NCBI GenBank assembly: GCA_964016985.1
Contig: OZ024830.1
Location: 59,752,104 to 59,816,103, forward strand
Direction of reading: 5' to 3'
DNA: 64,000 bases
Source: Anodontia alba
Lineage: Eukaryota > Mollusca > Bivalvia > Lucinida > Lucinidae
Positions 60,066 to 64,000 of this stretch are shown here, piece by piece (within the stretch, counting starts at the first letter, position 1; each line of letters starts with the position of its first letter). The position numbers and the translations under genes are program-made. The notes beneath the pieces are model-generated. The model made no database searches. It was not told where the DNA came from and saw only the letters and a program-made list of their open reading frames with translations.

Positions 60066-60110
60066 ACTGGTGAAAAGGGTAGAAAGTTTTAACAATGTTC
60101 AAAGATTTTG

Positions 60111-60242
60111 ATTGTGTTGGGGTTTAATGACACGTCAGCCATTGTGGGTCATTTTGTGTTGTCTCCCAGAGAAGGGGAAAAAAGAGATAGAAGAGATAGT
60201 TGAGGAGATGAAAGAAAGGGAAAGGGAAGAAAGTGGAACAGG
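60111..60242 (-). mobile_element. D-family SINE copy 2, left part
   Basis: tgttggggtttaatgacacg starts the element on this strand (its 3' end). The A/G-rich body stops at ggaacagga, where E9 begins. The missing continuation gtgaagaaacagaagaaa is found at 63823-63840 on the far side of E9. Confidence 0.8.
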
Positions 60243-60619
60243 AAACAAGAGGCCCACGGGCCACAACTTGTTCACCTGAGTGAAACAGCCACTGCAGATA
60301 TGCATCTGTTATGCAATATTTTTTTTCAATTCTGTCATTGCAACTATTGAAAGGATCATCATTTAAGCAGTTCTTGGTTTTGTAGAAGTAGAATGTTTTT
60401 GGGTTTTTTTTTACACATTCTTCTTCTCCAAATTATTATTTTTTGGTTTAGAGGTTAGCTAGTGCATTTTAAATAGAATAAACCTCAAAATACTTAACTT
60501 CATAATTATGTCAAAAATAGCCCAAACATATCCCCTAAACCTTGAATATTTGCCCAGGCAGATGGAAGGACACTCAAAATTTCAGACGGTATAACATAAT
60601 ACACTTGCAGCTTTCTGTG

Positions 60620-60908
60620 ATTGATTGCATTGGGGTTTAACGACACGTCAACCCTTGAGGGTCATTTTGTGTCGTCTCCCAGAGAAAGGGAGAAAAGAGA
60701 TAGAAGAGATAGTAGAGGAGATGAAAGCGGGGGACAGGGAAGAAAGAGGAACAGGAATGAAAGTGAAGAAACAGAAGAAATAAAAACATTCCCCCTCTAC
60801 CCTTACCTGCTACAAGGATAGCAGGCCTTGCCCAACTGTAAGCCAATATCAGCTGGACGCCCCGGTGATGTAAGATACACAGCACCTTCGCACCACCCAA
60901 CCACCCCC
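60620..60908 (-). mobile_element. D-family SINE copy 1, complete, 13-bp TSD
   Basis: Target duplications gcagctttctgtg at 60607-60619 and 60909-60921. On its sense strand the 3' end reads cgttaaaccccaatgcaatc. A segment (tttaacgacacgtcaaccc on the plus strand) resembles the tail region of the S-SINE. The 5' part (right end here) shows no clear A/B boxes, so the promoter type is unknown. Confidence 0.88.
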
Positions 60909-61025
60909 GCAGCTTTCTGTGGCGTGGCATAAAAATGCAATTTAACCATTTCCCTATTATGTCAATGGGAGCTTTCTGTTGCCATGGAAACCAAACCAAG
61001 AGACAGACCACTATAATTTTAGCTA

Positions 61026-62061
61026 CAGGAGCATCTCGTTATCTTGAACTTGCTTATCTCCAAAGCACCACTAATGTAGAAGTGATCTTCCATTCCCCAA
61101 ACAATTTCCCTGTATTTTATTGCATTTCGACTCCGTTCGTGTCGAACTTAGTTAACATGAAGACTCTGCTATTTCAGAGTGATTTTCTATTCCCGATAAG
61201 CAGTTTTACATTATTTTACCACCGCTTGTGAGGAAGTAAAAATCTGTCGGCCAAAGATGCGCCATGCTGGGTTTGTCCATCACTTACGGCAGCGTAATTT
61301 CCTTACTTCTACGATATAAAAGTCTAACAATTTGGTTGACAAACAAAATAATTTACTTCTAAATCATCAAATAATAGCCTTTAACTCAGCTCACATTACT
61401 CTATTATTGCGAATGATGTCCGATTAAAGAGTGTAAAAGATGCCGACATATTGTTTACTGATCAACTGTTGTGTAGACTAATTGACCTTAATTATGTGTA
61501 TACTTCACAGGCAAGTTGTGTTTGACTAGAACCCCCAAGCAATTAGCTGCGACTTTCAATTTTTATTGACTTAGCACTGTCATTGAAGTGGCTTCTGAGC
61601 AATTATAAAGTCTTTAATTTCTGTTGCCACCGTTTCAAAATTAGTGTCATAAATGAGTAACTCAAACAGGGACAGTATTACAGTGTACTGTGTTATTATG
61701 ATCTGCGTGCTTTATGCATGTGGTTGCTGCCCTATAAATGTATGTTCTCGTATGTGTAGATTGTATCAGCTTGTTTTGTTGTTTGTTGAAATGTTTACTT
61801 TTAAAATGGAAATAACAAAGTCAACTGATTTATCTTATGTCTTTATTCCGATCCCGTTTTCAGTAGAAACAGTATGACTACGTGCACATGTATGTACTTC
61901 CATACTAAAACATACATGTACGTTGTAGAAATGCTGATTCTACCAAAATGCTCAGTTTGTACATGTATATTGGTGAAGTCACAATCTGTTTATCTCGAAC
62001 TTCGGATAACTCAAAGTAGTTTCTCAATTCCTTTGGACTTCGACATATCAAGGTTACACTG
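61026..62061. mobile_element. pogo/Tigger-like TIR element in a TA site
   Basis: It starts caggagcatctcgttatctt and ends tatcaaggttacactg, between TA dinucleotides (61024-61025, 62062-62063). Array units nearby (ttagctattttgaattgccc, 62699) give the empty site exactly. Near-terminal tatctcgaact segments occur at both ends. Left and right TIRs are more diverged than in 49451-50479, but size (1,036 bp) and design match. The internal 74-codon frame (61653-61877) is unrecognised. Confidence 0.8.
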
Positions 62062-62063
62062 TA

Positions 62064-63790
62064 TTTTGAATTGCCCTTACCCAGGCAACTTTTGTACCAA
62101 GTTAGAGTAATACTGCTGTAGTGGTTTCAAAATTGTCATTTGAAAAAGTCCTTTTTTTCAAAACTGAATGTTGCTATGGCAACAAAAATAAAAATGGCCA
62201 CCTGTCAGAAAACATATAAACTGGGTAGACAATCATCAACTGATCATAACTGCCAAAAATGGCTCACATCACTTCAGTGGTTAAGGAGAAAGTCTATGAC
62301 AGCTTTCTGTTGCCATGGCAACCAAACCCAAGAGGCAGAGACTTTTAGGTACATTGAGTGAGCGAGTGGTGAGTGAAAATTTTAGTGTGGTGGAACTTTT
62401 ACCAAACATGTGATTTGTACCAAATTAAGAGTCCTACTGCTTTAGTGGTTTCAGAGAGTTGGCATTTAATATATTTTTTTTTTAAATTTAATGTTGCCAT
62501 GGCAACCAAACAAAATAGCCACTGGTCATCAAATACATAAACTGGGTAGACAATCATCTGATGATCGCAACTGCCAAATATGGTTCACATAATGTCACTT
62601 GTTTTGGAGAAAATGCAATTTAATCATTTTCCACTTGCAAGTCTATGGGAGCTTTCTGTTGCCATGGCAACCAAAACCAAGAGGCAGATCACCATAATTT
62701 TAGCTATTTTGAATTGCCCTGACCCGAGCAACATTTGTACCAAATTAGAATCATGCTGCTTCAGTGGTTTTGAAGGGGTTGTCATTTAATTTTTTTTTTT
62801 TTTTTTTTAAATTAATGTTGCCATGGCAACCAAACAAAATGGCCACTGGTCATAGAACAAATTAATTGGGTAGACAATCATCTGATTATCATAAATGCCA
62901 AATATGGTTCACATCACTTCATAGGTTATGGAGAAAATACAATTTAACCATTTTCCCATTGTAAGTCTATTGGAGCATTTTGTTGCTATGGCAACCCAAC
63001 CAAACTGCAGATCACCATAATTTTAGCTATTTTGGATTGCCCTTATCTTAACAACATTTGAACCAAATTATAGTCCTACTGCTTCAGTGGTTTAAAGTTG
63101 TCATTATAAAAAAAATCCTTTTTTTTTTTTTTTAAATTTAATGTTGCCATGGCAACCAAACAAAATGGCCACTGGTCATCAAACACAAAAACTGGATAGA
63201 CAATCATCAGATAATCATAACTGCCAAATATGGTTCATTTCACTTCAGTCGCTATGGAGAAAATGCAGTTTAACCATTTTCCCATTACAAGTCTATGGGA
63301 GCTTTCTGTTGCCCTGGCAACCAAACCAAGAGGCAGACCACCATAATTTTAGCTATTATGGATAGCCCTTATCTAAGCAACATTTGTACCAAATTAGAGT
63401 CCTACTGCTTCAGTGGTTTTGATGGAGTTGTCATTTTAAAAAAGTCCCATTAAATGTTGCCACGGCAACCAAACAAAATGGCTACTGGTCATAAAACACA
63501 TATAGGTAGACAATCATCAGAGGATCATAACTGCCAAATACGTATGGTTCACATCACTTCAGTGGTTTTGGAGAAAATGCAATTTTACCATTTTCTCATT
63601 ATAAGTCTATGGGAGCTTTCTGTTGCCATGGCAACCAAACCAAGCGCCAGATCACCATAATTTTAGTTATTTTTAAATCCTCCTACCAAAGCAACATTCT
63701 TACTAAATTAGGGTCAAATCACATCAATGGCTTTGGAGGAGTTGTCATTTGAAAGTGTAAACAGATGGACGACGCACAAAAAGTGATCAC
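62064..63790 (+). repeat. Tandem array with RFX X-box palindromes
   Basis: The 14 bp palindrome gttgccatggcaac occurs exactly at 62309, 62493, 62658, 62817, 63143 and 63622. Single-base variants are at 62170, 62982, 63308 and 63456, and a further variant is at about 60978. Two occur per ~330 bp unit, one after gagctttct and one before caaacaaaatggcc. The sequence is the consensus RFX-binding X-box. Confidence 0.9.
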
Positions 63791-63840
63791 TATAGCTCAT
63801 CAGAGCTCTGGAGAGCTAAAAAAGTGAAGAAACAGAAGAA

Positions 63841-64000
63841 ACTAGAAATGTGTCAGTATGACACAGATGCCCCTGCCCAGGGACATCCTCAGTCACACGC
63901 AGGCATTTTACAATATATGAAGTTGAAAAAAGGGCCAAAACTCTCATAATAATTGGCAGATTTCACCCTGAATCGAACATGACCATATTTTATGATTATA
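63841..64000 (+). mobile_element. F2: start of an F element, cut by the window end
   Basis: actagaaatgtgtcagtatg with a gtgtca/tgacac hairpin, then acagatgcccctgcccaggg, matching 20900-21060. It lies directly after the D copy 2 remainder. Confidence 0.8.

Larger units (their letters stand above)
60243..63822 (+). mobile_element. E9: E element with RFX-type palindromes, inserted in D copy 2
   Basis: The head caagaggcccacgggccac is at 60245. Array units of ~165-330 bp carry tctatgggagctttctgttg, accataattttagctatt and gtaccaaattagagtcctac. The tail catcagagctctggagagctaa lies at 63798-63819. It is interrupted by D copy 1 (60620-60908) and a TA-flanked TIR element (61026-62061). Confidence 0.8.

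Noticed and set aside
57590..64000. The next upstream Piwi exon with the catalytic Asp (GVGDGQ-like)
   Set aside because: The minus strand here is mostly E8, E9 and TIR elements, and I saw no splice-bounded frame with that motif. It probably lies beyond the window.

Overview
This is eukaryotic nuclear DNA, most likely from a bivalve mollusc and possibly a venerid-type clam. The evidence is AT-rich sequence, spliced exons with GT/AG borders, a tRNA-derived SINE ending in ACAAA repeats, and many elements resembling the 'pearl'/Helentron-like elements described in bivalves (short terminal motifs, 3' hairpin, interior of tandem monomers). The species call is an inference. There are no bacterial features, rRNA genes, CRISPR arrays or intact transposases.

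The only host gene I recognise is a PIWI-clade Argonaute closest to PIWIL1, on the minus strand. Its last three coding exons are 57464-57589, 51414-51561 and 47978-48094. Together they encode the last ~130 residues of the PIWI domain, including the catalytic histidine of the DEDH tetrad, and the splice phases match exactly. Upstream exons lie beyond position 64000. The introns and 3' flank are full of mobile elements. A weak candidate terminal exon of another gene (+ strand) is at 27224-27317.

The rest is a nest of mobile elements. Labels used: E = elements starting with caagaggccc and ending in a ctcaggtgagctaa hairpin (7.9-12.1, 17.9-19.8, 23.4-26.9, 34.4-41.0, 45.5-47.8, 48.2-51.2, 57.8-60.1, 60.2-63.8 kb). 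F = elements starting actagaa and ending in a ccgcca/tggcgg hairpin (20.9-22.9, 24.5-25.3, 29.5-32.1, 63.8 kb to the window end). G = 34.8-37.9 kb. R = 0.37-2.66 and 38.0-39.5 kb. Each family carries arrays of 135-500 bp monomers. The monomers look unrelated overall, but most contain one similar stretch of about 55 bp.

Superimposed are ten copies of a tRNA-headed SINE (S), copies of a second SINE-like family (D), three pogo/Tigger-like TIR elements in TA sites, nested TACCGTA-type TIR elements, a TTAA-flanked piggyBac-like MITE, a broken hAT transposase (16.8-20.8 kb) split by an E element and a SINE, a Tc1/mariner fragment (6.2-6.5 kb), and several perfect or near-perfect palindromes. Paralogous monomers act as empty sites, so the order of many insertions can be read directly. 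Example: D copy, then the E element at 60.2 kb, then a second D copy and a pogo-like element inside it.
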